A stretch of DNA of 64,000 nucleotides from Candidatus Neomarinimicrobiota bacterium (lineage in GTDB: Bacteria > Fidelibacterota > JAANXI01). Below the pieces are notes generated by a model. The model ran no database searches. It saw nothing but the letters and a program-made list of their open reading frames with translations, and was not told the DNA's origin. Made by a program: the position numbers and the translations under genes. Of this stretch, positions 56,327 to 64,000 are shown piece by piece; the first letter of the stretch is position 1, and each line of letters opens with the position of its first letter. The DNA is taken from the NCBI GenBank assembly GCA_021734025.1, contig JAIPJS010000006.1:1-64000 (forward strand), given 5' to 3'.

Positions 56327-58048
56327 ATGCGCGTCGGAAAATCAATTTTTATCGGATTAATATTGATTTTGGTGGTATTCAATATCGGCCACAGTTCCCA
56401 GCTCCACGTTCGCAGTGGTGATCCCGTCTACGATTACCTGGAACGCATGGCCACTCGTGGCTTACTGCCGGGCTACATGGACGACACCCGGCCGCTGACG
56501 CGTGATTATATTGCCGAACAATTACAACGCCTTGACGAGCAACGCCCGGAACTCTCCAGGATCGAAAAAGAGATTCTGGACGAATACCTGGCGGATTATC
56601 GGTATGAGCTGACGGAGGATCGGCATTTCCATATATCAGAAGACCGGAGCACTTATCACACGTTCCGCTCGATGAAGACATTTGCCCACGCATTCAAAGA
56701 AGCGTTTCAGTATTCACCGTCCAGGGAAGAATTGCACCTAGTCACGTATGAGGAGAACGATAATCTAATCTGGCTGGACTGGAATGAAATGGGGCGGTAT
56801 GAGAGGAAAGGTTCCACAAACAGGCTGTTAACCCAACACTCGTATCGGCTTGCAATGCAACTTGGGAAAAATTTCAGCCTCTATAGCGACACGCGAATTT
56901 TTGATGTACAATATGACAAAAACTTTAACAATCCCCCGGATGAGTATAAGGGAGGGTTTCTAGCAAGTGGCCGGGAGGGCAGCTTTGGTTTTGATCGGGA
57001 ATTTTCCTTTGACTATGCTAACGCTTATGTCCAGTATACTTCTAATTTCGGCCGGTTCTCTTTGGCCTCGGAGCCTCTTGTGTGGGGTAATTCACAGCAT
57101 TCCACTATTTTATCCAATAATGTGGATCCCTTCCCCTTTATCAGCTGGTCAAAAATGATCCGGCAATTTCGGTTCTCGTTCTTTCACGGGTCTATCCTCC
57201 CGGCGGAACCGGCGGAAACCGATCCGGAGACCGGCAGCGTCACCTTCGGCGAAAAATACCTTGTGGGACATCGCTGGGAATTTGCTTTGTCCGACAAATT
57301 CCAGGGAGCCTTCACCGAGATGCTGGTCTACGGCGACCGCGATCCCGAACTTATTTACTTTATCCCCACCGTCTTCCTGTGGCCGGTGCAGCACAACCTG
57401 ACGGTCCGAAATCAGGACAATATTCTCTGGTACTTTGAGGGTGAATATTATCCCATTGATGGAGTCAAGCTCTACGGTACTCTGATGATCGATGAGCTCC
57501 AGCTGGACAAAATCTTCAAAGATTATTACCGCAACCAATGGATCATACAGGGCGGATTGCTTGTGACTCCGAATATCGGCTGGCGCCCAACAGATCTCAC
57601 CGTAGAATTTACGGCAGTCCGGCCCTGGGTGTATACGCATCGGGTTCCGTTATACGGCACTTACACCCATAATGGCCGGGGATTGGGTTTTTACGCCGGG
57701 CCGAACTCTCAGCTGCTGCATATCGAAAACCGGTGGTGGCTCGACGCCCGGCAACACCTTGCGGTTCAATTCGAGCAGTTAAAGGACGGCACAAATCCTA
57801 ACGAACCGGGGGATAACGACTATTATCCCCTTGGCAATGATCCAAACCAAAATTATATGCACAGAGATCCTGCCCTGGACAACAGTACCGGATGGCTAGT
57901 TGGCGATATCCGGACTTCACGGGAATTGGGTCTCTCCTGGAGTTACGATTTAACCAACGTCTTCCGGACCGAACTAGGCATTGCCAGACGGTGGGAAAAA
58001 GATGAAAATTATAATTTGTATTCTCTACAGGTCAGGTTTGATATTTAA
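56327..58048 (+). CDS. wzi: Capsule assembly Wzi family outer-membrane protein, second copy
   Basis: 573 aa from ATG 56327 with RBS GGAG. Signal peptide MRVGKSIFIGLILILVVFN, then SSQLHVRSGDPVYDYLERMA. The N-terminal 90 residues closely match the protein at 478-2202 (GYMDDTRPLTRDYIAEQL, DEQRPELSRIEKEILDEYL). The barrel part diverges more but keeps YLVGHRWEFAL, GDRDPELIYFIP and GRGLGFYAGPNSQL. It again ends in QVRFDI. This gene has the same leader as the truncated copy at 126. The two intact copies probably serve the same export machinery. Confidence 0.85.
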   Translation: MRVGKSIFIGLILILVVFNIGHSSQLHVRSGDPVYDYLERMATRGLLPGYMDDTRPLTRDYIAEQLQRLDEQRPELSRIEKEILDEYLADYRYELTEDRHFHISEDRSTYHTFRSMKTFAHAFKEAFQYSPSREELHLVTYEENDNLIWLDWNEMGRYERKGSTNRLLTQHSYRLAMQLGKNFSLYSDTRIFDVQYDKNFNNPPDEYKGGFLASGREGSFGFDREFSFDYANAYVQYTSNFGRFSLASEPLVWGNSQHSTILSNNVDPFPFISWSKMIRQFRFSFFHGSILPAEPAETDPETGSVTFGEKYLVGHRWEFALSDKFQGAFTEMLVYGDRDPELIYFIPTVFLWPVQHNLTVRNQDNILWYFEGEYYPIDGVKLYGTLMIDELQLDKIFKDYYRNQWIIQGGLLVTPNIGWRPTDLTVEFTAVRPWVYTHRVPLYGTYTHNGRGLGFYAGPNSQLLHIENRWWLDARQHLAVQFEQLKDGTNPNEPGDNDYYPLGNDPNQNYMHRDPALDNSTGWLVGDIRTSRELGLSWSYDLTNVFRTELGIARRWEKDENYNLYSLQVRFDI

Positions 58049-58092
58049 TTGTTGCAATCATTTCAATATCAAAATTGAGAGCTTAATAATAA

Positions 58093-58122
58093 ACTACCCC
58101 GAGGCAGAGACCTCGGGGAATT
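58093..58122. terminator. Hairpin after second wzi
   Basis: CCCCGAGG ... CCTCGGGG forms a strong hairpin about 50 bp after the stop, followed by AATTCTTTG. There is only a short T run, so an intrinsic terminator is likely but not certain. Confidence 0.5.
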
Positions 58123-58231
58123 CTTTGATTAATAGGGATACCTGAACATTTCTTCAAATAATTTTTAGTTTATACTATTGAAAATACTAATCACTTCCTA
58201 TTAATTATTTAAATTTAATTTAGATGGACTA

Positions 58232-59185
58232 CTATTTTGATAACAACTCATCAAAATATTTAATAGTATGTTTCAAACCTTCTTTTAATGTTATTTTGGG
58301 TTCCCAGTTAATCACTTCTTTTGCCATACTGATATCAGGTTTTCTGTGTTCAGGATCATTTTGCGGAAGATCCCGAAATACTATTGTTGAATTGGAACCT
58401 GTAAGTTCTATAATATTTTCTGCTAATTCCAGAATTGTGCTCTCCACCGGGTTCCCTAAATTTAAGGGTCCGGTAACACAAGCATTAGACTCCATCATTT
58501 TGATCATCCCACTTATTAAGTCATCCACGTAGCAGAAAGAACGGGTTTGTTTACCATCACCATATACGGTGATAGGTGAATCTTGTAAAGCCTGCATAAT
58601 AAAATTACTCACAACACGCCCATCATTGGGATGCATTCGAGGACCAAAAGTATTAAAGATTCTAACAACTTTTATCTCTAGCTGGTGTTGACGGTAATAA
58701 TCGAAAAATAGAGTTTCGGCTGCACGTTTTCCTTCATCGTAACAGGAGCGCGGTCCAATCGGATTTACGTACCCCCAATATTCTTCTGTTTGTGGATGAA
58801 TTTGCGGATTCCCATATACTTCACTGGTTGAAGCCTGGAGTATTCTTACATTCAATCTTTTAGCAAGCCCTAACATATTAATTGCACCGTGCACAGAAGT
58901 TTTCGTTGTTTGTACGGGATCTCTTTGGTAATGAATTGGTGAAGCAGGACACGCTAAATTATAAATTTCATCACCTTCGATATATAGGGGAATCGTTATG
59001 TCATGCCTCATGAGTTCGAAATAAGGATTCTCAATCAGATGTTCGATGTTTGCTTTACTACCAGTGTAAAAGTTATCAATACATAGGATATCATGGCCTT
59101 TTCCGAGTAGTGCCTCACTGAGATGCGAACCCAAGAAACCAGCGCCACCTGTAACGATTGTCCGTTTTTTTGTATAACGATCCAT
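58232..59185 (-). CDS. UDP-glucuronate decarboxylase (UDP-xylose synthase)
   Basis: 317 aa. [20 protein letters not shown] binds [23 protein letters not shown] is the UXS-specific stretch. [20 protein letters not shown] and [15 protein letters not shown] (Y-x3-K) follow. [16 protein letters not shown] is also characteristic. It turns UDP-glucuronate into UDP-xylose. No UDP-glucose dehydrogenase is in the window, so the substrate must come from elsewhere. Confidence 0.88.
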   Translation of the reverse strand: MDRYTKKRTIVTGGAGFLGSHLSEALLGKGHDILCIDNFYTGSKANIEHLIENPYFELMRHDITIPLYIEGDEIYNLACPASPIHYQRDPVQTTKTSVHGAINMLGLAKRLNVRILQASTSEVYGNPQIHPQTEEYWGYVNPIGPRSCYDEGKRAAETLFFDYYRQHQLEIKVVRIFNTFGPRMHPNDGRVVSNFIMQALQDSPITVYGDGKQTRSFCYVDDLISGMIKMMESNACVTGPLNLGNPVESTILELAENIIELTGSNSTIVFRDLPQNDPEHRKPDISMAKEVINWEPKITLKEGLKHTIKYFDELLSK

Positions 59186-59356
59186 TAGAATTCCTTCTAT
59201 TGATTTTCGGGATTGGACACGATTCGCAAAAAATCACTCTTTGTACATAGGTGAATCTCTGAGATTATATTAAATGATTCTATGATTGGGTATCTCGGTA
59301 ATGATTTCGCCGACAAATAGAACTGAATGAATATAATAACCGGGTATTTTGTGCAA

Positions 59357-60781
59357 TTAGTAAGCTCCTTTACCGAGAAGAACAATTGGAATAGTATCGA
59401 ATATTATTTCAATATCAAATAGTATTGATTGATTTTCTATGTAATATAAATCTAGCAAACACATTTCTTCAAAGGAAAGATCACTGCGACCAGATATTTG
59501 CCATAACCCTGTAATCCCTGGCTTGGCTTCACCGCGTATTTTGCACCAATTATATTTCTTTAAATCACCATTTAACATCTCGAAATCTTCAACTGGCAGT
59601 GGACGAGGTCCCACAATACTCATCTCTCCCTTGAGAACATTTATAAACTGCGGAATTTCATCCAGACTATACTTTCGCAATATTTTCCCAATGGGTGTAA
59701 CCCGAGGATCGTTTTTCATTTTAAAGAGCGCCCCGTCAGATTCGTTTTGATTCCGTAATTCGTCTTTTAATTCTTCTGCGTTCTCATACATGGTACGAAA
59801 CTTTAGAAATGAGAAGGTATTTTCCCCCTTATATAATGATCGGTCCTGCTTAAAAAATACTGGTCCTTTTGATGTCATTTTAATTAATAATGCAATAAGG
59901 AGGCCCATCGGCGCGAGAATCACACTTGCCACTATTACTGCAAATAAGTCAAACATTCGTTTTAACTTCTCACGTACAAACATATACCGGTAACGAATGG
60001 GGCCCGTGCTAAATGGAATTCCGGTGATATCCCGGATATTTAATCGTTGAATTAAATCATCGGTCTTAGGAGAAACTACCTTTACTTTCGCGTGATATCG
60101 TCTGGCCGATTGCCGAATACCGTTTACATGGCTGTCCGACAAGGTCTCTTTCACAATAAAAATGTTATCTGTGGGATGCGTTTCCAGAATATCCGGTAGA
60201 TTCTCCTCCTTCCCGATAATCGAATCTCTGATTGAGTTTAGCGTTTTTTCCGGAGCGCCGTTGACAACGAATCCGTATATCTGATAATGATTTCTATAAT
60301 GATTTTTCAGTATGTCGTAAAATTCAACTGCATGCCTATCAGTGCCTATTATTATGCTTCGTTTTTTTCCGAAGCCATGCTTTAAAAGGAATTGATTTAA
60401 CCTGTATGCTAGAGAGCGCCATACCGAAAGTAAAAAATATTGACTCATCAGGAAAATAATAATGACTGCCCGGGAATAGTCCTCTCCCTTTGCCAAAAAA
60501 ACAAACAGCGCTAAAATGAATGCCAACATAATAATCACAACCTTTAATTGTCGCTTTTGTGTTGGCAGTGGAATTTTAAAAGTCCCTCGATATACGCCAT
60601 TCACAATGGCAATCGGAAAAAACACGATATTAGCAACGACTAATAACGCGATATAATCTTCAATGATTGTAAATGATGAAAATCGCAAATATAAAGCAGA
60701 AATAAATGCTGCATTCATTAAAAGATAATCAAAGACAAGTATGAGCATGCTATACAATAAAGGCCAGTTTTTTTTTACCAT
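59357..60781 (-). CDS. Polyprenyl sugar-phosphate transferase (WbaP/WcaJ-like)
   Basis: 474 aa. The N-terminal part has four to five membrane helices. A CoA-binding-like domain starts near residue 130 (KKRSIIIGTDRHAVEF). The bacterial sugar transferase domain begins RMFDLFAVIVASVILAPMGL near residue 280, then FSFLKFRTMYENAEE, ILRKYSLDEIPQFINVLKGE, MSIVGPRPLP and KPGITGLWQISGRSDLSFEE. It loads the first sugar-1-P on the carrier. A second possible initiator is the WecA fusion at 5833. Confidence 0.9.
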   Translation of the reverse strand: MVKKNWPLLYSMLILVFDYLLMNAAFISALYLRFSSFTIIEDYIALLVVANIVFFPIAIVNGVYRGTFKIPLPTQKRQLKVVIIMLAFILALFVFLAKGEDYSRAVIIIFLMSQYFLLSVWRSLAYRLNQFLLKHGFGKKRSIIIGTDRHAVEFYDILKNHYRNHYQIYGFVVNGAPEKTLNSIRDSIIGKEENLPDILETHPTDNIFIVKETLSDSHVNGIRQSARRYHAKVKVVSPKTDDLIQRLNIRDITGIPFSTGPIRYRYMFVREKLKRMFDLFAVIVASVILAPMGLLIALLIKMTSKGPVFFKQDRSLYKGENTFSFLKFRTMYENAEELKDELRNQNESDGALFKMKNDPRVTPIGKILRKYSLDEIPQFINVLKGEMSIVGPRPLPVEDFEMLNGDLKKYNWCKIRGEAKPGITGLWQISGRSDLSFEEMCLLDLYYIENQSILFDIEIIFDTIPIVLLGKGAY

Positions 60782-60950
60782 TTTTTTACTATTATGATGG
60801 TTTAGAATATAACGGAATAGTTTTAAAAACTTTTAAATAATTATTACATTTTTTTTATACTACAATTTATACTTATTAACTTAGCAGAACTTCGATTTTT
60901 CTTTTTTTGAACTATAGGTTAAAATAAATGTAAATAAACTAATTAATAGA

Positions 60951-61520
60951 TCATAATGATACATTCACAGGTTTTGGCAATTTATTGGATGCTTTAATTT
61001 TACTAAATGAACTAAATTTTTTATCCTTTTCAGATATTATAGGATTTTTAATCATCCAGTCAATTGCTAAGTCCTGGTCATTCCAAATAATTCCGTATTC
61101 ATCGTTAGGTTGATAATAAGCAGTACATTTATAATTCACATCGGCGCATTCAGATAATACAGAAAACCCGTGTGCAAACCCTGGAGGGCTATACATTTGA
61201 ACATGATTTTTATCGCTTAAAATCTCACCATACCAAACTCCAAATGTCTTTGAGTTTTTTCTCAAGTCTACCGCTACATCGAAGATTCTACCTCTACGGA
61301 CACTCACCAGTTTGCCCTGAGGTTGGCTTCTTTGATAATGAAGGCCACGCAAAACTCCTTTGAAAGAACGGGACCAATTATCCTGCACAAATTTATTTTT
61401 TATACCTATACATCTATATCGTTCTTGTTGCCAAGTTTCCAGAAAAAAACCTCTTTCATCCTCGTAAATATCTGGTTTTATTATTAACAGTCCGTTGAGC
61501 GGCTCTTTAACTATTTCCAT
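60951..61520 (-). CDS. rfbC: dTDP-4-dehydrorhamnose 3,5-epimerase family protein
   Basis: 189 aa from ATG 61520. GVLRGLHYQRSQPQGKLV has the catalytic His. VSVRRGRIFDVAVDLRKNS follows. MYSPPGFAHGFSVLSECADV carries the second His and surrounding cupin residues. NDQDLAIDWMIKNPIISEKD is the C-terminal signature. No rfbA, rfbB or rfbD is in the window, so it may use precursors from other loci or be a different 3,5-epimerase. Confidence 0.82.
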   Translation of the reverse strand: MEIVKEPLNGLLIIKPDIYEDERGFFLETWQQERYRCIGIKNKFVQDNWSRSFKGVLRGLHYQRSQPQGKLVSVRRGRIFDVAVDLRKNSKTFGVWYGEILSDKNHVQMYSPPGFAHGFSVLSECADVNYKCTAYYQPNDEYGIIWNDQDLAIDWMIKNPIISEKDKKFSSFSKIKASNKLPKPVNVSL

Positions 61521-61599
61521 CAATTATTTACACTTTCTTGTTGTAATAATTCTAGGCCTCTGAATAGAACTGTGGATTTTTTTTCGACATAATTTAAGT

Positions 61600-62022
61600 C
61601 TCAATGGATACAAGTATTCATGCCAATGATTAAATCTGGAGTCGATTTCTCAAATGCAAATAGGGTGTTGGGTTGGCTATCCCCCGTAATTTGGTCCGCA
61701 GGGTTTTTGATAGACTCGAAAATGGTTGTTATTGCCCATAACAACCATACCTCAATATCCCATCATTATGAATCACTGTATCCAAACTCTTTAGGGCCCC
61801 TCTACTTGTGAATCCCTTTGCTCAGAATTTACTTTCATCGACTTCCATTTCGCCGCCGGATGGTGATTCGGTCTCAAAGAAGACAATATTATGTTCACGC
61901 CCTGCCCGCAATAACCAATTAAAATTGTTCCGCGGCAAGTCGAGTATCGCTACAAATTTGGCGACTTCAATATCCAGGGCAAACAGTTGTACTAATGCCC
62001 GAATTGATCTTTAGGGATTTTT
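61600..62022 (-). pseudogene. Decayed IS1595 (ISXO2-like) transposase, second copy
   Basis: On the - strand LFALDIEVAKFVAILDLPRN, then NIVFFETESPSGGEMEVDES leads into a stop. The segment matches ISXO2-type transposase (LFAL..., SGEVEVDESYF). After the stop, AKGFTSRGA and later frames are broken. It is a different fragment from that at 13371, which covers other parts of the gene. Confidence 0.65.
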
Positions 62023-62125
62023 GACGATTTGAAAACATAATAACCCGCACCAAGGCTGAAATATACCATTTTTCTGGTATGCTGTTCTAGTCATGAGCCT
62101 TAAATTTAGTGCTGTCCTTATAAGT

Positions 62126-63259
62126 TTAGCCTGATATGGTTATTTGGAACAGCTCCTCATACTGTTTTGCGATCTTCTCCCAAGTGTATCTCTCCTGAAT
62201 CCGTTTAGGAGCACTTCTCTTCAATTTGTCTACTAAGTTTTCGTTTTGCTCCAGAGATTCTATTTGTTCTCGCAGTGATTGTACATTTTTTTCAAAGAAC
62301 CTTCCATATTGACCATTAAGCAAAACTTCTCTGCTAAATCTAGTATCCAAAGCCAACACCGCACATCGTTTTGAAAGAGCCGTTAATAACGACGGATTTG
62401 TCCCACCATATTCATGACCATGTAAATAGACATAAGACTTTAAAAAAAGATCATTTAAAAAATTTTGATCTCGAATATAACCGGTAAAGATTATTTTGTC
62501 AGACATATAAGATTTCACTCTGGAAGCCCACTGATCGTGATACGGCGTATCACCGACGATGACTAACTTTTTGGTGGAGTTACTTTTGTGAAATCCTTCG
62601 ATTAAAAGTTCCGCATTATTATCTGGTACCAATCGTCCAACAATTAGGTAATAACCCCGTGCCTTCAAACCGTGAATCTTACAAAAATTTATGAATGCAT
62701 CAGTAGTCGTTTGGCTTTCCTCTCGTACCAAATTCGCTCCATACGCGATCACTACAGAATCAGCGTTAAATTTCTTCTCATAAACTTTTTTCATCTCTTT
62801 GCTGTCTGAAATGAGCACATCCATGTACTTGGTGGCTTTTTGAGAAGCCCAAAGAAAATACTTCCCTCCAATCCCCTCCCATTTGGGTCTTTCCCATTCT
62901 AAACCATCTGTAATTATAGCCGTTTTAGTTCCAAATATTTTGGTCAACAACCCCAATGGGCCATTTGCCGTATTGACATATAAAATCATATTATAACGCA
63001 TGAATAGAGCGTGCATAGTACTTAAAATGCTATTGGATAACTGGCTTAGAGACTTCTTCTGAATTGCAGGCAGGTAATGCAAGGTAACATTGTTCACTTT
63101 TTTGGGTTTATTCTCAAATAGCTGGCGATGACAATAAACGTGAAAATCAAACTTGTGGTTTAATCGACCTAGCAATTCTCTTATAAACGTTTCGTAGCCA
63201 CTATATACATAAGGATAGCCTCGGGTTCCAATTATTGCAATTCTTTTCGTATTTAACAT
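62126..63259 (-). CDS. Glycosyltransferase family 4 with DUF1972 N-terminus
   Basis: 377 aa from ATG 63259; a longer frame to 63313 overlaps the upstream gene. IAIIGTRGYPYVYSGYETFI is the DUF1972-type start. NGPLGLLTKIFGTKTAIITD, GLEWERPKWEGIG, YYLIVGRLVPDNNAELLI and HGHEYGGTNPSLLTALSKR form the rest of the GT-B fold. Family members include rhamnosyl- and galactosyltransferases. One base separates it from the next gene upstream. Confidence 0.82.
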   Translation of the reverse strand: MLNTKRIAIIGTRGYPYVYSGYETFIRELLGRLNHKFDFHVYCHRQLFENKPKKVNNVTLHYLPAIQKKSLSQLSNSILSTMHALFMRYNMILYVNTANGPLGLLTKIFGTKTAIITDGLEWERPKWEGIGGKYFLWASQKATKYMDVLISDSKEMKKVYEKKFNADSVVIAYGANLVREESQTTTDAFINFCKIHGLKARGYYLIVGRLVPDNNAELLIEGFHKSNSTKKLVIVGDTPYHDQWASRVKSYMSDKIIFTGYIRDQNFLNDLFLKSYVYLHGHEYGGTNPSLLTALSKRCAVLALDTRFSREVLLNGQYGRFFEKNVQSLREQIESLEQNENLVDKLKRSAPKRIQERYTWEKIAKQYEELFQITISG

Positions 63260-63260
63260 A

Positions 63261-64000
63261 TCAGCTGGGTACGACATTAGATACAACTGCGGAAATGTTC
63301 TTCTTAAACGCATCTAATGTAAAAAATGTCTCAAGACGTCTGCGCCCTCTATTCCCAAATTCTACCCTCTTTTTTTTATCTGATATTAATTTTTCAATGT
63401 ACACAGAACCGGCTTTCGCATTATCCCATGGAATATGATATCCTGTCTTTCCATGTTCAACCATTTCCAAAGCTCCCCCATGTGCAGTTGCTACAACCGG
63501 TACCTGCATTGCCATTGCTTCCAACACCACTGTCGGCAAAGGGTCTGGAAGGGTTGAAGGCAATACAAAAACATCAAACCCTTTTAGTAAGTTAGGTATA
63601 TCCCTTCTATAACCAAGGTCGTAAACAACGTTTTCCAAACCAAAACCCTGTATTAATTTAGACAAATTCTCATATAAATATTCGTACCCAGAAAACGTAT
63701 CACCTACCATAATAAATCGGACATTTTCGAAATCTTGATGAATTTTATTTGCCATTTTAAGGAAATAGTCTTGTCCTTTCCAGTGGTGAACCCTTCCTAT
63801 CATTCCAACAATAGTACACCGGTCATCACATCCTATTTCTTCTCTTAGTGAGGATCGAGATACATCAAAATCTTCCAATGGTATCCCATTATGAATAATT
63901 TTAATAATATCCTTTTCAGATTTCCTCTTATAAATGGTATCCCAGTATTTCTTCACCGGTGTTGAAACTGCTATTGCCGAATCAGATAGGTGTTGTATCA
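63261..64000 (-). CDS. Glycosyltransferase family 4, N-terminus outside window
   Basis: At least 246 aa; open to the window edge, since codons before GTG 63956 stay in frame to 64000 and read IQHLSDSAIAVSTPVKKYW. IIHNGIPLEDFDVSRSSLRE, then IVGMIGRVHHWKGQDYFLKM and PSTLPDPLPTVVLEAMAMQV form the GT4 C-terminal half with the E-x7-E-type motif. Confidence 0.82.
   Translation of the reverse strand, partial: IQHLSDSAIAVSTPVKKYWDTIYKRKSEKDIIKIIHNGIPLEDFDVSRSSLREEIGCDDRCTIVGMIGRVHHWKGQDYFLKMANKIHQDFENVRFIMVGDTFSGYEYLYENLSKLIQGFGLENVVYDLGYRRDIPNLLKGFDVFVLPSTLPDPLPTVVLEAMAMQVPVVATAHGGALEMVEHGKTGYHIPWDNAKAGSVYIEKLISDKKKRVEFGNRGRRRLETFFTLDAFKKNISAVVSNVVPS

Overview
The window is a surface-polysaccharide locus from a Gram-negative bacterium. 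Two full-length Wzi-type outer-membrane assembly proteins, a Wzc-type co-polymerase/BY-kinase, a Wzx flippase and a Wzy polymerase place it in a Wzx/Wzy-dependent capsule, O-antigen or EPS pathway. The dense intergenic repeats (hairpins, 'CGAGATTTCTCC...CGAAATGACA' units) and small TA modules resemble genomes of the FCB group (Bacteroidota, Ignavibacteriota, Calditrichota, Marinimicrobia-like). No rRNA or housekeeping gene is present, so a finer placement is not possible. No RNA gene, CRISPR array or phage was recognised.

Layout. 0-2.2 kb: a truncated wzi N-terminus, a hairpin element, then intact wzi on +. 2.2-5.8 kb: a dense repeat array carrying a GIY-YIG protein and a YgiT/DUF4258 TA pair. 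5.8-18.5 kb (-): a WecA-CapD fusion, an epimerase, three glycosyltransferases, Wzy, an IS1595 remnant, an acetyltransferase, a PAPS-type sulfotransferase, a polysialyltransferase-like protein and Wzx. 18.7-21.6 kb: a broken TIGR00180 glycosyltransferase with a G16 tract, an IS256-family element, and an intact relative of the broken gene. 21.6-42.2 kb (-): a tightly coupled nucleotide-sugar superoperon. Read in transcription order it holds fcl, gmd, a C4-epimerase, the CMP-legionaminic acid genes (legB, legC, legH, legG, legI, ptmE-like, legF), an unassigned block (HemL-like aminotransferase, SDR, two Gfo/Idh), and the CDP-3,6-dideoxyhexose genes (rfbF, rfbG, rfbH, a short ddhD-like reductase, a final reductase), then a flavoprotein and a GT.

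42.2-56.3 kb is an accessory island. Five TA modules (VapBC, MntA/HepT, DUF433/DUF5615, TumA/TumE, MazEF), cysC, a four-helix-bundle gene and wzc alternate with copies of a complex structured repeat. 55.7-58.0 kb repeats the left-end arrangement: a wzi fragment, an element, a second intact wzi. 58.2-64 kb (-) holds UDP-glucuronate decarboxylase, a WbaP-type initiating transferase, RfbC, an IS1595 remnant and two GT4 enzymes, the last cut by the window edge.

How the genes work together: an initiating transferase (WbaP-like or the WecA fusion) loads a polyprenyl carrier. The GTs add sugars made by the fucose, xylose, legionaminate and dideoxyhexose pathways. Acetyl and possibly sulfate decorations (PAPS from CysC) are added. 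Wzx/Wzy/Wzc export and polymerise, and Wzi anchors or assembles the product.

The most unusual signal is the structured repeat. It has a pseudoknot-like module (ten copies) in which both stems keep pairing while their sequence changes, and nested hairpin modules whose arms differ between copies but stay complementary around a conserved loop that occurs in both orientations.
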